Origin: Pseudomonas umsongensis
GTDB lineage: Bacteria > Pseudomonadota > Gammaproteobacteria > Pseudomonadales > Pseudomonadaceae
Direction: 5' to 3'
NCBI RefSeq assembly: GCF_002236105.1
Contig: NZ_NIWU01000004.1
Location: forward strand, 248,001-312,000
Length of the DNA stretch: 64,000 nt
The stretch's first letter is position 1, and each line of letters opens with the position of its first letter. Shown piece after piece: positions 16,331-25,538 of this stretch. The notes under the pieces were generated by a model. That model was not told the DNA's origin and ran no database searches. It saw nothing but the letters and a program-made list of their open reading frames with translations. Both the position numbers and the translations under genes were made by a program.

Positions 16331-17233
16331 TCATGACTTTAACGGCTCAACCTTCCTCGTCAACAACTCCACGAACGCCCGCGCCATCGGCGACTTCTGG
16401 TCCTTGCGCTGCACCAGCCACACCGCCGACACCGCCGCCGGGTCGAGCAACGGCCGATAGACCACCCCGTCGATGCGCATTCGCTGATAAGACGCCGGCA
16501 GCACCGACACACCCAATCCTGCGGCTACCAGGCCAATGATAGTCATCGCTTCGCCGGCCTCTTGGGCAAAGTGCGGGCTGAAGCCGGCATCACGGGCCAG
16601 GCTGAGTAATTGTGCGTACAGGCCACTGCCATAGCTACGGGGGAAAAATACGAAAGGCTCCAGTGCCAGGGCGGACAGGAACAGGCCTTCTTCACTGCCC
16701 TGCGCCAAAGGGTGCTTGGAACTGAGCACGGCCACTAACGGCTCACGCATCAACTCGACGACGCTCAAGCAATCCGGCAGCCCCAGCGGCCGCATGATCC
16801 CGACTTCGATCGACTCATCCACCAGCGCATCGGCCACCTGGGTGCTGCTCATTTCCCGCAAATTCAAATGCACTGCCGGAAAACGCTGGCGAAACGAAAA
16901 AATCGCCTGGGGAATCGTTGAGTTGAACGGTGCCGACGATGTGAAGCCGATTTTCAGTTCGCCCAACTCGCCCAACTGCGCCCGCCGCGCAACATCCGCC
17001 GCCTTGTCGACCTGCGCCAGCACCAGCCGTGCCTCTTCCAGGAACAGTCGACCGGCCTCGCTCAGCTCGACCCGACGATTGGTACGCTCGAACAATCGCG
17101 CACCCACTTCCTGCTCCAGGGCCTGGATCTGCTGGCTCAGCGGTGGCTGCGAGATACCAAGCGCCTGCGCAGCGCGGCCGAAGTGCAGTTCTTCGGCGAC
17201 AGCGATGAAGTAACGCAGATGACGCAATTCCAT
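16331..17233 (-). CDS. LysR-family transcriptional regulator
   Basis: The 300-residue protein has an N-terminal winged helix-turn-helix typical of LysR regulators (RHLRYFIAVAEELHFGRAA followed by ISQPPLSQQI) and an effector-binding domain from about residue 90. It is transcribed away from an MFS transporter gene 119 bases upstream, the usual layout for a regulator and its target. The effector cannot be told from sequence; the N-terminal part resembles the BenM/CatM subgroup. An AT-rich CAATATATTG palindrome in the divergent gap is a candidate operator. Confidence 0.92.
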   Translation of the reverse strand: MELRHLRYFIAVAEELHFGRAAQALGISQPPLSQQIQALEQEVGARLFERTNRRVELSEAGRLFLEEARLVLAQVDKAADVARRAQLGELGELKIGFTSSAPFNSTIPQAIFSFRQRFPAVHLNLREMSSTQVADALVDESIEVGIMRPLGLPDCLSVVELMREPLVAVLSSKHPLAQGSEEGLFLSALALEPFVFFPRSYGSGLYAQLLSLARDAGFSPHFAQEAGEAMTIIGLVAAGLGVSVLPASYQRMRIDGVVYRPLLDPAAVSAVWLVQRKDQKSPMARAFVELLTRKVEPLKS

Positions 17234-17274
17234 GAAAACCCCATTAGGTCGTTAAAGCTATCAAACAGGTCGAA

Positions 17275-17284
17275 CAATATATTG
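17275..17284. promoter_or_regulatory. CAATATATTG palindrome in the LysR-MFS gap
   Basis: A perfect 10-base palindrome lies near the middle of the 119-base divergent intergenic region. LysR regulators bind AT-rich dyads of this kind between their own gene and the target. This is a weak, position-based call. Confidence 0.3.
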
Positions 17285-17352
17285 GATTGAATCATTAGCC
17301 AGCTATATGCTTTTTTCATTGCCTGACGGGCTGCGCTCCTCCGAGGTCCACC

Positions 17353-18633
17353 GTGAAAACTGCTGTCGCTCCACTTACCCATGAAGTTCCTCCCGCCACA
17401 CCAGACGATGTGGCTGCCGAGCTGGAAGAGATCTACATCGAAAAAGGCACGCCAGCCTTCATGCGCACGGTGCTGGCGCTGTTCTGCGGCGGCTTCGCGA
17501 CGTTCGCCCTGCTCTACTGCGTGCAACCGATGATGCCGCTGCTGTCCAACGAATACTCGATCAACGCGGCGCAGAGCAGCCTGATTCTCTCGGTAGCCAC
17601 GGGCATGCTTGCCATTGGCCTGCTGATCACCGGCCCGATCTCCGATCGCGTCGGGCGCAAAACGGTGATGGTGGCGGCGCTGTTTGCCGCCGCACTGTGC
17701 ACCATGGCCAGCGCGATGATGCCGAGCTGGCACGGTGTCCTGGCGATGCGCGCGCTGATTGGACTGTCGTTGAGCGGCCTGGCGGCGGTGGCGATGACCT
17801 ATTTGAGCGAAGAGATTCACCCGCAGCACATCGGCCTCGCCATGGGTTTGTACATCGGCGGTAACGCCATCGGCGGGATGAGCGGGCGTCTTATCACCGG
17901 CGTCTTGATCGACTTCGTCAGCTGGCACACGGCAATGCTGGTGATCGGCGGCCTGGCACTGATTGCGGCAGCGGTATTCTGGAAAATCCTCCCCGAATCG
18001 CGCAACTTCCGTGCCCGCTCGTTGCACCCGCGCAGCCTGGTCGACGGTTTCACCATGCACTTTCGCGACGCCGGGCTGCCACTGCTGTTCCTCGAAGCCT
18101 TTGTGTTGATGGGGGCGTTCGTCACCCTGTTCAACTACATCGGCTACCGCCTGCTGGCCGAGCCTTACCACATGGAACAGGCCTTTGTCGGATTACTCTC
18201 GGTGGTGTATCTCTCGGGTATCTACAGTTCGGCGAAAATCGGCTCGCTGGCCGACAAAATCGGCCGCCGCAAAGTGCTCTGGAGCACTATCGCGCTGATG
18301 ATCGGCGGTCTCGCCCTGACGATGTTTACGCCATTGCCGCTGGTCATCATCGGCATGCTGGTCTTCACCTTCGGTTTCTTCGGCGCCCACTCCGTCGCCA
18401 GTAGCTGGATCGGCCGTCGTGCCACCACGGCCAAGGGCCAGGCATCGTCCTTGTACCTGTTCAGCTACTACGCAGGAGGAAGCATTGCTGGCACGGCGGG
18501 CGGCGTGTTCTGGCACTTGGCTGGCTGGAATGGAATCGGCTTGTTCATCGGTGGACTGCTGGCCGTGGCATTAATGGTCGCCTTGAAGCTTTCAAAGTTG
18601 CCGCCACTGCCAGGCACCGGTGCGACTATCTGA
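17353..18633 (+). CDS. MFS transporter (YnfM-like)
   Basis: The 426-residue protein has about 12 membrane helices in two halves, preceded by a soluble N-terminal tail of about 35 residues. The loop GPISDRVGRKTVM after helix 2 is the MFS family signature, and LADKIGRRKVLW is the equivalent in the second half. It is most like drug/small-molecule efflux members (YnfM/AraJ type). The substrate is unknown. The start is a GTG at 17353 with GAGG nearby. Its 3' end overlaps the 3' end of gspM by 8 bases, so the two convergent genes share sequence and no terminator separates them. Confidence 0.85.
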   Translation: MKTAVAPLTHEVPPATPDDVAAELEEIYIEKGTPAFMRTVLALFCGGFATFALLYCVQPMMPLLSNEYSINAAQSSLILSVATGMLAIGLLITGPISDRVGRKTVMVAALFAAALCTMASAMMPSWHGVLAMRALIGLSLSGLAAVAMTYLSEEIHPQHIGLAMGLYIGGNAIGGMSGRLITGVLIDFVSWHTAMLVIGGLALIAAAVFWKILPESRNFRARSLHPRSLVDGFTMHFRDAGLPLLFLEAFVLMGAFVTLFNYIGYRLLAEPYHMEQAFVGLLSVVYLSGIYSSAKIGSLADKIGRRKVLWSTIALMIGGLALTMFTPLPLVIIGMLVFTFGFFGAHSVASSWIGRRATTAKGQASSLYLFSYYAGGSIAGTAGGVFWHLAGWNGIGLFIGGLLAVALMVALKLSKLPPLPGTGATI

Positions 18634-19087
18634 GCACTATCTGCGCCTCCAGTACCGCGTTGCGCTTTTCCAGGGTCAAGGATTGCAGCGCGGTGCCGTC
18701 ACGTTCGATGCGGTCCAACCATGCCAGTAATGCCTTGGCGTCACCGCTGAGGTTCAGGCGCAACTGATCACCGTCGGTGTTGACCTGATGCAGTTCGAGT
18801 CCGGCCTCGGTAGCACTTTCGCTGACGTGCAGTGACAGCGGCTGAGTGACAGGCTCGCGCATGCTGCGCGGACGCGCCAGCTGCAGTTGCGCCGTCAGTG
18901 CCAGCTGCTGCTGATACTGACGCTCGGCCGCTGCAAGACGCTGTTGCGTCGGTTGCCAGACCAGGCTGAATGCCGCTACACCAAAGACAAACGCGACCAA
19001 CACCAGCAACAATCGTTGTTCGCGCAGCGACAGGCGCTGCCAGCGCTGCAGCAGCACCGGCCATGTGACCAACCCGCTCAGCTTCAT
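18626..19087 (-). CDS. gspM: Type II secretion protein M
   Basis: The 153-residue bitopic protein has a short cytoplasmic N-terminus, one membrane helix (about residues 24-43, LRLLL-type hydrophobic run before WQPTQQ) and a periplasmic ferredoxin-like domain. This matches GspM/XcpZ, which pairs with GspL in the inner-membrane platform. Similarity in this family is low, so the call rests on topology and on being the last gene of the gsp operon. It starts in a 4-base overlap with gspL. Confidence 0.85.
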   Translation of the reverse strand: MKLSGLVTWPVLLQRWQRLSLREQRLLLVLVAFVFGVAAFSLVWQPTQQRLAAAERQYQQQLALTAQLQLARPRSMREPVTQPLSLHVSESATEAGLELHQVNTDGDQLRLNLSGDAKALLAWLDRIERDGTALQSLTLEKRNAVLEAQIVLR

Positions 19088-20190
19088 GCGCCTTGCTCCT
19101 GGGTCAGGGTCGCCTGCACCCGATCGCCTTCCTTGCTCGCGCTGTCGAGTCGCACAGGCAAACCTTGCTGGCGGCCACGCTCACGCAGTAATTCCAGTTC
19201 GGTAAAACTATTGGCGGTCAGCCGGACTTTCCAACCATCGCTTTCGCGAAATTCAATGCGCTGGACATCGACATTGCTGGCGCCGATGACTTGTTCGACG
19301 AGTTTGACCAGCCCGGCGATATGGCCGTCCTGAGGGGCCGCATTTTGGCTTTGCATTACATTGAGTTGTAACGCCAGGTCAACGATGCGGGTCTGCTCCG
19401 GGTAAAGCCCTTTGAATTGCTCCACGTTGCGACTGTAGAGCTGGCGGGTCTGGTTTTCGAGAAAGCCGATACGTGCCGCGCTGGCACCCCAGTCGAGCAG
19501 CAGCAGCGACAACACGACCAGCCCGCCGAAACGCCAGGGCAGGCGCTTTCGAGGCGCCGCGAAATCGCCGTGCAACAGATTGATTGCCGGTCCATGCACC
19601 GGGATCAGCCACTGATCGATATCAGTGGCATCCTTACGCTCGTCACGCCACTGAACGTCCCTGGGCAAGCCTGGCTCGAGCGCCACCAGATCTTCATCCG
19701 ACAACGTCAGGCGTGCAGGCAAGCCTCCACCGAGCAACCAGCGGCCAAACCACCAGATGCCGAGTGCCTGGTCACGAGGCAACACATCGGCATCGACGAA
19801 CACAGATCGCACCTTAATACTCACTTCGGCCAGCAGCGCGAGGACAACGGCAAATCGTTCGCGGTCGATCACCATCACCGGATAGCGACCTTGTGGATCG
19901 CGCGCACCGGTACTCAGGTGCAGCTTTTCCAGGGCTTGGCTCAACTGCTCTTCGACAGCGTAAGCGATGGCCTGGGCATCAGGTTGGCGCCTGGATGGCC
20001 ATGGATCGCTGAGCAACCAACTGCACAGTTCCATGGGCAACAGCACATCGACCGCCTGCCCAGCCAGTGACTGTGCCGCTTGATCCAAGGGCAAGCGCTG
20101 CCGTTCGCCGGTCGAAGTCCATAGACAACAAGGCCAGGCGAGCGTGGGCAGGCCCAAGCCTTCGGCTGTTAGATAAAGCCAGGTTTTCAT
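19084..20190 (-). CDS. gspL: Type II secretion protein L
   Basis: The 368-residue protein has a large actin-like cytoplasmic domain, a membrane helix at about residues 221-238 and a periplasmic domain, the layout of GspL/XcpY. It links the GspE ATPase to the inner-membrane platform through GspM and GspF. It overlaps gspK and gspM by 4 bases each. Confidence 0.9.
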   Translation of the reverse strand: MKTWLYLTAEGLGLPTLAWPCCLWTSTGERQRLPLDQAAQSLAGQAVDVLLPMELCSWLLSDPWPSRRQPDAQAIAYAVEEQLSQALEKLHLSTGARDPQGRYPVMVIDRERFAVVLALLAEVSIKVRSVFVDADVLPRDQALGIWWFGRWLLGGGLPARLTLSDEDLVALEPGLPRDVQWRDERKDATDIDQWLIPVHGPAINLLHGDFAAPRKRLPWRFGGLVVLSLLLLDWGASAARIGFLENQTRQLYSRNVEQFKGLYPEQTRIVDLALQLNVMQSQNAAPQDGHIAGLVKLVEQVIGASNVDVQRIEFRESDGWKVRLTANSFTELELLRERGRQQGLPVRLDSASKEGDRVQATLTQEQGA

Positions 20191-21017
20191 TGCTGGATCT
20201 CGCTTGCATTCGAGGGGAGAACACGCCGTTGCAGGATCTTCAACTGACGCGTCTTGGGGTCGCGTTCGACATCGGTTGCCAGCCGCAGATGCCCCTGCCC
20301 CTGGGTTACTTGAACGGTGATCCGGTACCAGCGGCTATCAACGCCCAGGCCATGGCCGCTCAAGCCCAAACCGGATATCAGCGGGTCCTGGGTAAAGGCC
20401 TGAACGCTTGGCCAGCCTGCCGGGGAACGCTGGCGTACCAAGGTTTCGGCCGTGGTGCGCTCGATACCGTCGAGCGTACGCAATACCAGCGCTGGCGCTG
20501 TGTTGATGTTCATCGTGGCCTTTGCCGGCAACAGCGCGACCCAGGGCGCCAAACGACGCAACAGCTCAGCATCGACACCAGGAAGCAGTCGCAGCTGGCT
20601 GAGCTCGAGCAGCGGCCCTACTTGCTGCAGTTGCAACGACGGCAGTTCGAGCAGCGTCAGCAAACGCATCCAGCGCTTGAGCGTGACTTGATCGATCTGC
20701 CCCTGAATCAACAGGGTATTGAGATTGAAACGACCGGCCAGATCCTCGATCTCGACGCGTATCTGCGCATCTTCAATGGCAAAAGCGCTGGAAGGTTCGG
20801 CCATCGGCTCGCTGTCTTTTTGCTGAGCCTTGAGCAACACCAGGCCCCAGGTTTCCCCGGCTACACCGAGTTGCCGCAGGTGCATCTGCTGTAACTGCTG
20901 CCCGGTGCTTTGCAGCAATGCGCGATGGCTGCGCAGCATGCCGCCGATGATCAATAACGCCAGGCTCATGACCAGCAACACACTGATCAGAGCAACGCCG
21001 CGTTGACCGGCCCTCAT
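20187..21017 (-). CDS. gspK: Type II secretion minor pseudopilin K
   Basis: The 276-residue protein starts RAGQRGVALISVLLVMS: a short leader ending in Gly, then a hydrophobic helix, as cleaved by prepilin peptidase. Mature position 5 is Ser, not Glu, which is the known GspK peculiarity of the pseudopilus tip subunit. The large helical domain is typical of XcpX. The ATG at 21017 is chosen because it overlaps the gspJ stop (ATGA) and gives the leader; the frame is open for 49 more codons upstream inside gspJ. Confidence 0.92.
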   Translation of the reverse strand: MRAGQRGVALISVLLVMSLALLIIGGMLRSHRALLQSTGQQLQQMHLRQLGVAGETWGLVLLKAQQKDSEPMAEPSSAFAIEDAQIRVEIEDLAGRFNLNTLLIQGQIDQVTLKRWMRLLTLLELPSLQLQQVGPLLELSQLRLLPGVDAELLRRLAPWVALLPAKATMNINTAPALVLRTLDGIERTTAETLVRQRSPAGWPSVQAFTQDPLISGLGLSGHGLGVDSRWYRITVQVTQGQGHLRLATDVERDPKTRQLKILQRRVLPSNASEIQQ

Positions 21018-21556
21018 GGCAGTGCTCCCGGCAATAACAGCACCCGACGGATCGCCTCGAAGCGCCCTGCCGACATTTGCATTTCCACCGCCAAGGGCGC
21101 CTTCGGGCTCTGCCCGGACGGCCAATCGCCGCGCCAACCAACCTGGCTGTCGTACAGACGCCAACGCACCTCTCGAACATCGTCGAGCAGTTTTTGCCGC
21201 TGCACGCTCTGCGCCCCTTCCGCCCGGCTGTCACGCCAAAGCGCGCCGTTGTCGAGTCGATAAGTCAGCAACTGCCGCTCACTGCGCGGTAAGTCCAGCG
21301 GATTACGCCAATTGCCGCGCAGCAGTTGCAACTGCGACGGGTCTTGCACGACAGGCGGCTGCGCGATGTGCATAAGGTCACGTTCGATTACTGCCACGGC
21401 GCGTTGCAGGTTCCTGAGTTCACGTTCGTGGCTCAGGGTGCCCCGCTGCACGCGCACCACACTGTCGAACAGCGTCCAGCTGGCCAGCCCCAGCAAGGCA
21501 AAAATCGAAATGGCAATAACCAGTTCGAGCAGGGTGAATCCGCCTTGCTCATTCAT
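21014..21556 (-). CDS. gspJ: Type II secretion minor pseudopilin J
   Basis: The 180-residue protein begins MNEQGGFTLLELVIAISIF, a type IV prepilin-like signal with cleavage after Gly and Glu5 retained. The length and the WTLFDS/RELRNLQRAV region fit GspJ/XcpW, which binds GspI and GspK at the pseudopilus tip. It overlaps gspI by 8 bases. Confidence 0.93.
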   Translation of the reverse strand: MNEQGGFTLLELVIAISIFALLGLASWTLFDSVVRVQRGTLSHERELRNLQRAVAVIERDLMHIAQPPVVQDPSQLQLLRGNWRNPLDLPRSERQLLTYRLDNGALWRDSRAEGAQSVQRQKLLDDVREVRWRLYDSQVGWRGDWPSGQSPKAPLAVEMQMSAGRFEAIRRVLLLPGALP

Positions 21557-21932
21557 GACGATTGGCTATCCAACCGGTGGCGCGGAACAGGGTCTGGTCA
21601 CGTCCGGCAAGGCCGACCTCGACTTCGACCAACAACCCGGGAGGATCGCGCGTCGGGTCGACGTTTTGACGTACAACCCAGTCGCGTTGACCCAGGCTCA
21701 CCATCCGTTGTGGCTGCGCAAGCACGGGGGACGATTGCAGTCGCAGCTCGCTCAGCTGATTGTCTGCCACCCAGGCCGCGAGAAGACGCTCTTCGGCAGC
21801 GCCTGCCTGCCTGACCACGTATTGGCTTGCGGACAGCACCGCCGTCGCCAGGGTCGCGAAAATCGCCAGGGCCACCATGACTTCAAGCAAGGTGAATCCA
21901 CTCATGCGAACAATGGCCGGTGGCTCACTCAT
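21549..21932 (-). CDS. gspI: Type II secretion minor pseudopilin I
   Basis: The 127-residue protein has the prepilin motif GFTLLEVMVALAIFATLA and a small domain as in GspI/XcpV, which nucleates the pseudopilus tip. The start at 21932 overlaps gspH by 8 bases and has GGCGAG upstream. An internal ATG at 21905 would give a normal short leader (MSGFTLLEV) and is a real alternative. Confidence 0.9.
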   Translation of the reverse strand: MSEPPAIVRMSGFTLLEVMVALAIFATLATAVLSASQYVVRQAGAAEERLLAAWVADNQLSELRLQSSPVLAQPQRMVSLGQRDWVVRQNVDPTRDPPGLLVEVEVGLAGRDQTLFRATGWIANRHE

Positions 21933-22392
21933 CGATCATGATCTCGCCCATGCCATCACCGGACAGGGTCGCCCAAATCTTGTCTTTGCCAGCGAACGTC
22001 AGTGTGAAGTTGCTGGTTTCATCGCTGCTGTACAGCAGAATCTGCGGAGGGCCGACGTCAGCGCCCAGCCTCAGGGCATACCCCTCCTGCTCAAGGCTCA
22101 GTTGCAAGCTCTCGGGCCATCGGTTGAAGGCGGCCAGCGGTTCCCAGCCACGCCCATCCAGACGCATCGACCGGTACCCCAGGACGCTCAGCCGCAGACC
22201 GTATTCGCGCCCCTCCAGCACTGCCTGTTGCCGCAGCTGGCGGATGACGCCACCCAGGGCGCTCGCTTCCTGCCTCGCTTGCTGTGCCGGGTGGATGCCC
22301 GTGGCCAGACTCACCATGCCCAACAGCACGCCGATCAGGACGGTCACGATCATCATTTCCAGCAAGGTAAATCCCCGACTACGGCGCGGCAT
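21925..22392 (-). CDS. gspH: Type II secretion minor pseudopilin H
   Basis: The 155-residue protein begins MPRRSRGFTLLEMMIVTVLI with cleavage after Gly7 and Glu5 of the mature protein conserved. It matches GspH/XcpU, the subunit joining the tip complex to the major pseudopilin. It lies three bases after gspG. Confidence 0.92.
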   Translation of the reverse strand: MPRRSRGFTLLEMMIVTVLIGVLLGMVSLATGIHPAQQARQEASALGGVIRQLRQQAVLEGREYGLRLSVLGYRSMRLDGRGWEPLAAFNRWPESLQLSLEQEGYALRLGADVGPPQILLYSSDETSNFTLTFAGKDKIWATLSGDGMGEIMIDE

Positions 22393-22395
22393 GGT

Positions 22396-22851
22396 TCAAC
22401 TACCCCAATTGCCGATTTCCGCTGCGTGCCCTTCGCCACCCGCTACGCCATCGGACCCGAGGGAATACAAGTCATAGCCGCCATCCGCCGATTTAACACC
22501 GGGATTGAGGTACTGATAGGGCGTGCCCCACGGATCAACGGGCAAGGATTTCAGGTAACCCTGAGGGTTCCAGCTCCTCGCCGCCGGCATTCCGGAAGGT
22601 CGCTTGCTCAAGGCCTCCAGCCCTTGTTGCGTGGAGGGGTAGTGGAAGTTGTCGAGACGATACATTTCCAGGGCGGTGCCGATGGCCTGGAGATCGACTT
22701 TGGCCGCGGTGACTTTGGCCTGATCGGGGCGGCTCATGAACTGCGGCACCACGATTGCCCCCAAAATGCCGATGATGACTACCACCACCATGATCTCGAT
22801 CAGGGTAAAGCCGTGCTGGGAAGTTCTGTGACGTAAAGCGTGCATGGTCAA
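22396..22851 (-). CDS. gspG: Type II secretion major pseudopilin G
   Basis: The 151-residue protein has the prepilin signal HGFTLIEIMVVVVIIGILGA and the highly conserved C-terminal half with YPSTQQGLEAL and DPWGTPYQY, as in GspG/XcpT. The C-terminal acidic loop (SLGSDGVAGGEG) is the calcium-binding site of the family. It forms the pseudopilus shaft that pushes substrates through the secretin. A second in-frame ATG lies two codons downstream. Confidence 0.95.
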   Translation of the reverse strand: MTMHALRHRTSQHGFTLIEIMVVVVIIGILGAIVVPQFMSRPDQAKVTAAKVDLQAIGTALEMYRLDNFHYPSTQQGLEALSKRPSGMPAARSWNPQGYLKSLPVDPWGTPYQYLNPGVKSADGGYDLYSLGSDGVAGGEGHAAEIGNWGS

Positions 22852-24056
22852 TTCACCAATTGGTTGAGGCTGAGAATCGGAAGCAGAATGGCCAGGACGA
22901 TCAGCAACACGACGCCGCCCATCAGCACGAGCATCGCGGGCTCGAACAGACTCACCACCAGGGCAATTCGCGCCGCCAGGCTGCTTTCCTGTTGTTCGGC
23001 GGCGCGGGCCAGCATGCGATCGAGTTCGCCCGCCCGCTCGCCACTGGCGATCATGTGCAGCATCATCGGCGGGATATCGCCGCTCAATTCCAGGCCATGG
23101 GTCAGGGTTGCGCCTTCGCGGACCGAGCGGGCGACATCGGTCATTCGCGCACGGATGGTCAGGTTGCCGATCACGGCAGCGGCAATTTCCAATGCGTCGA
23201 CCAAAGGCACGGCGCTTTTGCCGAGGATGGCCAGGGTGCTGGCAAATCGTGCGGCCTCCATTGCGCGCAGCACGTCGCCAAAAACCGGGACGTTCAACGC
23301 CAGGCGATGCCAGCGCAGGCGCCAGGCTCTTTGACTCAAGCTCCAGCGCCAGAGGGCGACCAGCAGCGCCAGCGCAGCTATCAACAACAAGCCATGGCTA
23401 CGCAACCCGTCACTGGTACGTATCAATGCCCGCGTCAGCCACGGCAGCGGTTGGCCGCTGTCGACGAAAATCTTCACTACGTCGGGCACCACGTAACCGA
23501 GCAGAAAGCCGACGATGACCACGCTGGCCGACATCAGGATCAACGGATACACCAACGCCATCTGGATCTTTTGCCGTGAGGCCTGGCGAGCCTGGGTATA
23601 CGCGGCCAATTGCTCCAGCACATGGCCCAGATGGCCGGAACGTTCGCCAGCGGCCACGGTGGCACGGAACAGGTCGGGAAACGCCTTGGGAAACTGCGCC
23701 AGCGCATCGGCGAGGGCATGCCCTTCCATGACCCGACTCCTGACCATCGACAGCAAACTGGCAACCCGACGCTTGGCACTCTGTTTCGCCACGGCCTCAA
23801 GAGATTCCTCCAAGGGCAATCCGGCCTGAACCAGCGTGGACAATTGCAGTGTCAGCAGTGCCAGGTCGGCGGCACTCAAACGCCCTGCGCTGCCTGGCTT
23901 GTTTGTGCCACCAACGACCCGGATTTCCTTCAAGTCCCGCGGCCACAACCCGCGCTCACGCAACAGTTGCCGAGCATGACGGGGGTTGTCTGCCTCCAGC
24001 CGTCCCTTGCAACGGCGACCCTGACCGTCATCGGCCCGGTAATCGAATGTCGGCAT
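22848..24056 (-). CDS. gspF: Type II secretion platform protein F
   Basis: The 402-residue polytopic protein has two related GspF/PilC cytoplasmic domains (about residues 60-180 and 265-385) and three hydrophobic stretches. LPLEESLEAVAKQS and GERSGHLGHVLEQLA are family signatures. It is the central inner-membrane platform subunit. It lies between gspE (3 bases away) and gspG (4-base overlap). Confidence 0.95.
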   Translation of the reverse strand: MPTFDYRADDGQGRRCKGRLEADNPRHARQLLRERGLWPRDLKEIRVVGGTNKPGSAGRLSAADLALLTLQLSTLVQAGLPLEESLEAVAKQSAKRRVASLLSMVRSRVMEGHALADALAQFPKAFPDLFRATVAAGERSGHLGHVLEQLAAYTQARQASRQKIQMALVYPLILMSASVVIVGFLLGYVVPDVVKIFVDSGQPLPWLTRALIRTSDGLRSHGLLLIAALALLVALWRWSLSQRAWRLRWHRLALNVPVFGDVLRAMEAARFASTLAILGKSAVPLVDALEIAAAVIGNLTIRARMTDVARSVREGATLTHGLELSGDIPPMMLHMIASGERAGELDRMLARAAEQQESSLAARIALVVSLFEPAMLVLMGGVVLLIVLAILLPILSLNQLVN

Positions 24057-24059
24057 GAC

Positions 24060-25538
24060 CTAGTCCTCCCGCGTCACGCGCAACAACTCGTCGAGACTGG
24101 TCAGCCCGTCCAGCACCCGTTGGCGGCCGTCCTGGAACAGACTGCGCGACATCTGGCGGGCCTCGTTGGCCAAGGCTTGTTCACTGGCCCCCTGGTGAAT
24201 CAGCGATGCCAGTGACGGTGTCACGCAGATCAACTCATAGATGCCGACGCGCCCGCGATAGCCGTGCTGACACTGCTCACACCCCACGGCCCGGAACAGC
24301 TGCAGCGATGCGGTGCCGAGCCCCAGGCGCTGGCAAGCTGTTGCATCGGCGCTGTAGGGCACCTTGCAATGAAGGCACAAGGTGCGCAGCAGTCGCTGGG
24401 CTAGAACACCCACCAGCGACGATGCCAACAGGTAGGCATCGACACCCATGTCCGCCAGGCGAGTCACCGCACCGACCGCACTGTTGGTGTGCAGCGTCGA
24501 GAGCACCAGGTGACCGGTCAGCGAAGCCTGGACGGCAATTTCAGCAGTCTCGCGGTCACGGATTTCGCCGACCATCACCACATCCGGATCCTGACGCAGG
24601 ATCGCTCGCAACCCCCGGGCAAAAGTCATGTCCACTTTGGGGTTGACCGGCATCTGCCCCACGCCCGGCAGGTGGTATTCGATGGGATCTTCGACCGTAA
24701 GGATATTGCGGGTCTGGTCATTCAGACTGTTGAGCGCGGCGTAGAGGCTGGTGGTCTTGCCTGAGCCGGTGGGCCCGGTCACCAGCAAAATGCCGTGCGG
24801 TTTGCCCAGCAGGTGGCGCAGGTTCCGGAGGATGTCCTCCGGCATGCCCAGACGCGACAACTCAAGGCGCCCGGCCTGCTTGTCGAGCAAGCGCAGTACC
24901 ACCCGTTCGCCGTGTGCCGAGGGTAGGGTCGAGACCCGCACATCGACTTCATGCCCGGCCAGGCGCAAGGCCATTCGACCATCCTGGGGCACACGCTTTT
25001 CAGCGATATCCAGGCGCGCCATGACCTTGATGCGCGATACCAGCAGCGTTGCCAATTCACGTCGGGGCCGGAGCATTTCGCGCAACTGCCCGTCGACCCG
25101 CATGCGCACCGACAGGTACTGCTCGAACGTTTCCAGATGCACGTCCGAGGCGTGTTCGCGCATGGCCTCGCTGAGTAATGCATTGATCAAACGGATGATC
25201 GGCGCATCGCCCTGCTGCTCCAGCAAATCGGCGGTTTGCGGTACCTTGTCCACCAGGCTGAGCAAGTCCAGTTCTTCGTCCAGCCCTTGGGCGACCTGCT
25301 CGGCGGCGCTCTGGCCTTCGCGGTAGGCGGCGGCCAGGCGGGTCGCAAAAATATCAGGGGTGAGCACCTGCAGCGACAGCTCGCGAGCGCATGTCCGGCG
25401 AGCTTCCGCCAGGGCGGTGAGCGGCGTATCGGCCCGCACCGCAAGGCTCGCCTTGTCGCCTTCGCTCTCCAGCAGCACGCCGAAACGACGGGCAAAACCG
25501 AAGGGCAGTGGTGGGCAACCATCGCTCGAATGGGTCAT
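24060..25538 (-). CDS. gspE: Type II secretion ATPase E
   Basis: The 492-residue cytoplasmic ATPase has Walker A GPTGSGKT at residues 255-262, an aspartate box (DPIEYHLPGVGQ), a Walker B region (VGEIRDRETAEIA) and the conserved HLVLSTLHTN histidine box. Two CxxC pairs towards the C-terminus (CLHC and CEQC) form the zinc-binding subdomain of GspE. It powers pseudopilus assembly through GspL and GspF. It overlaps gspD by 4 bases. Confidence 0.96.
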   Translation of the reverse strand: MTHSSDGCPPLPFGFARRFGVLLESEGDKASLAVRADTPLTALAEARRTCARELSLQVLTPDIFATRLAAAYREGQSAAEQVAQGLDEELDLLSLVDKVPQTADLLEQQGDAPIIRLINALLSEAMREHASDVHLETFEQYLSVRMRVDGQLREMLRPRRELATLLVSRIKVMARLDIAEKRVPQDGRMALRLAGHEVDVRVSTLPSAHGERVVLRLLDKQAGRLELSRLGMPEDILRNLRHLLGKPHGILLVTGPTGSGKTTSLYAALNSLNDQTRNILTVEDPIEYHLPGVGQMPVNPKVDMTFARGLRAILRQDPDVVMVGEIRDRETAEIAVQASLTGHLVLSTLHTNSAVGAVTRLADMGVDAYLLASSLVGVLAQRLLRTLCLHCKVPYSADATACQRLGLGTASLQLFRAVGCEQCQHGYRGRVGIYELICVTPSLASLIHQGASEQALANEARQMSRSLFQDGRQRVLDGLTSLDELLRVTRED

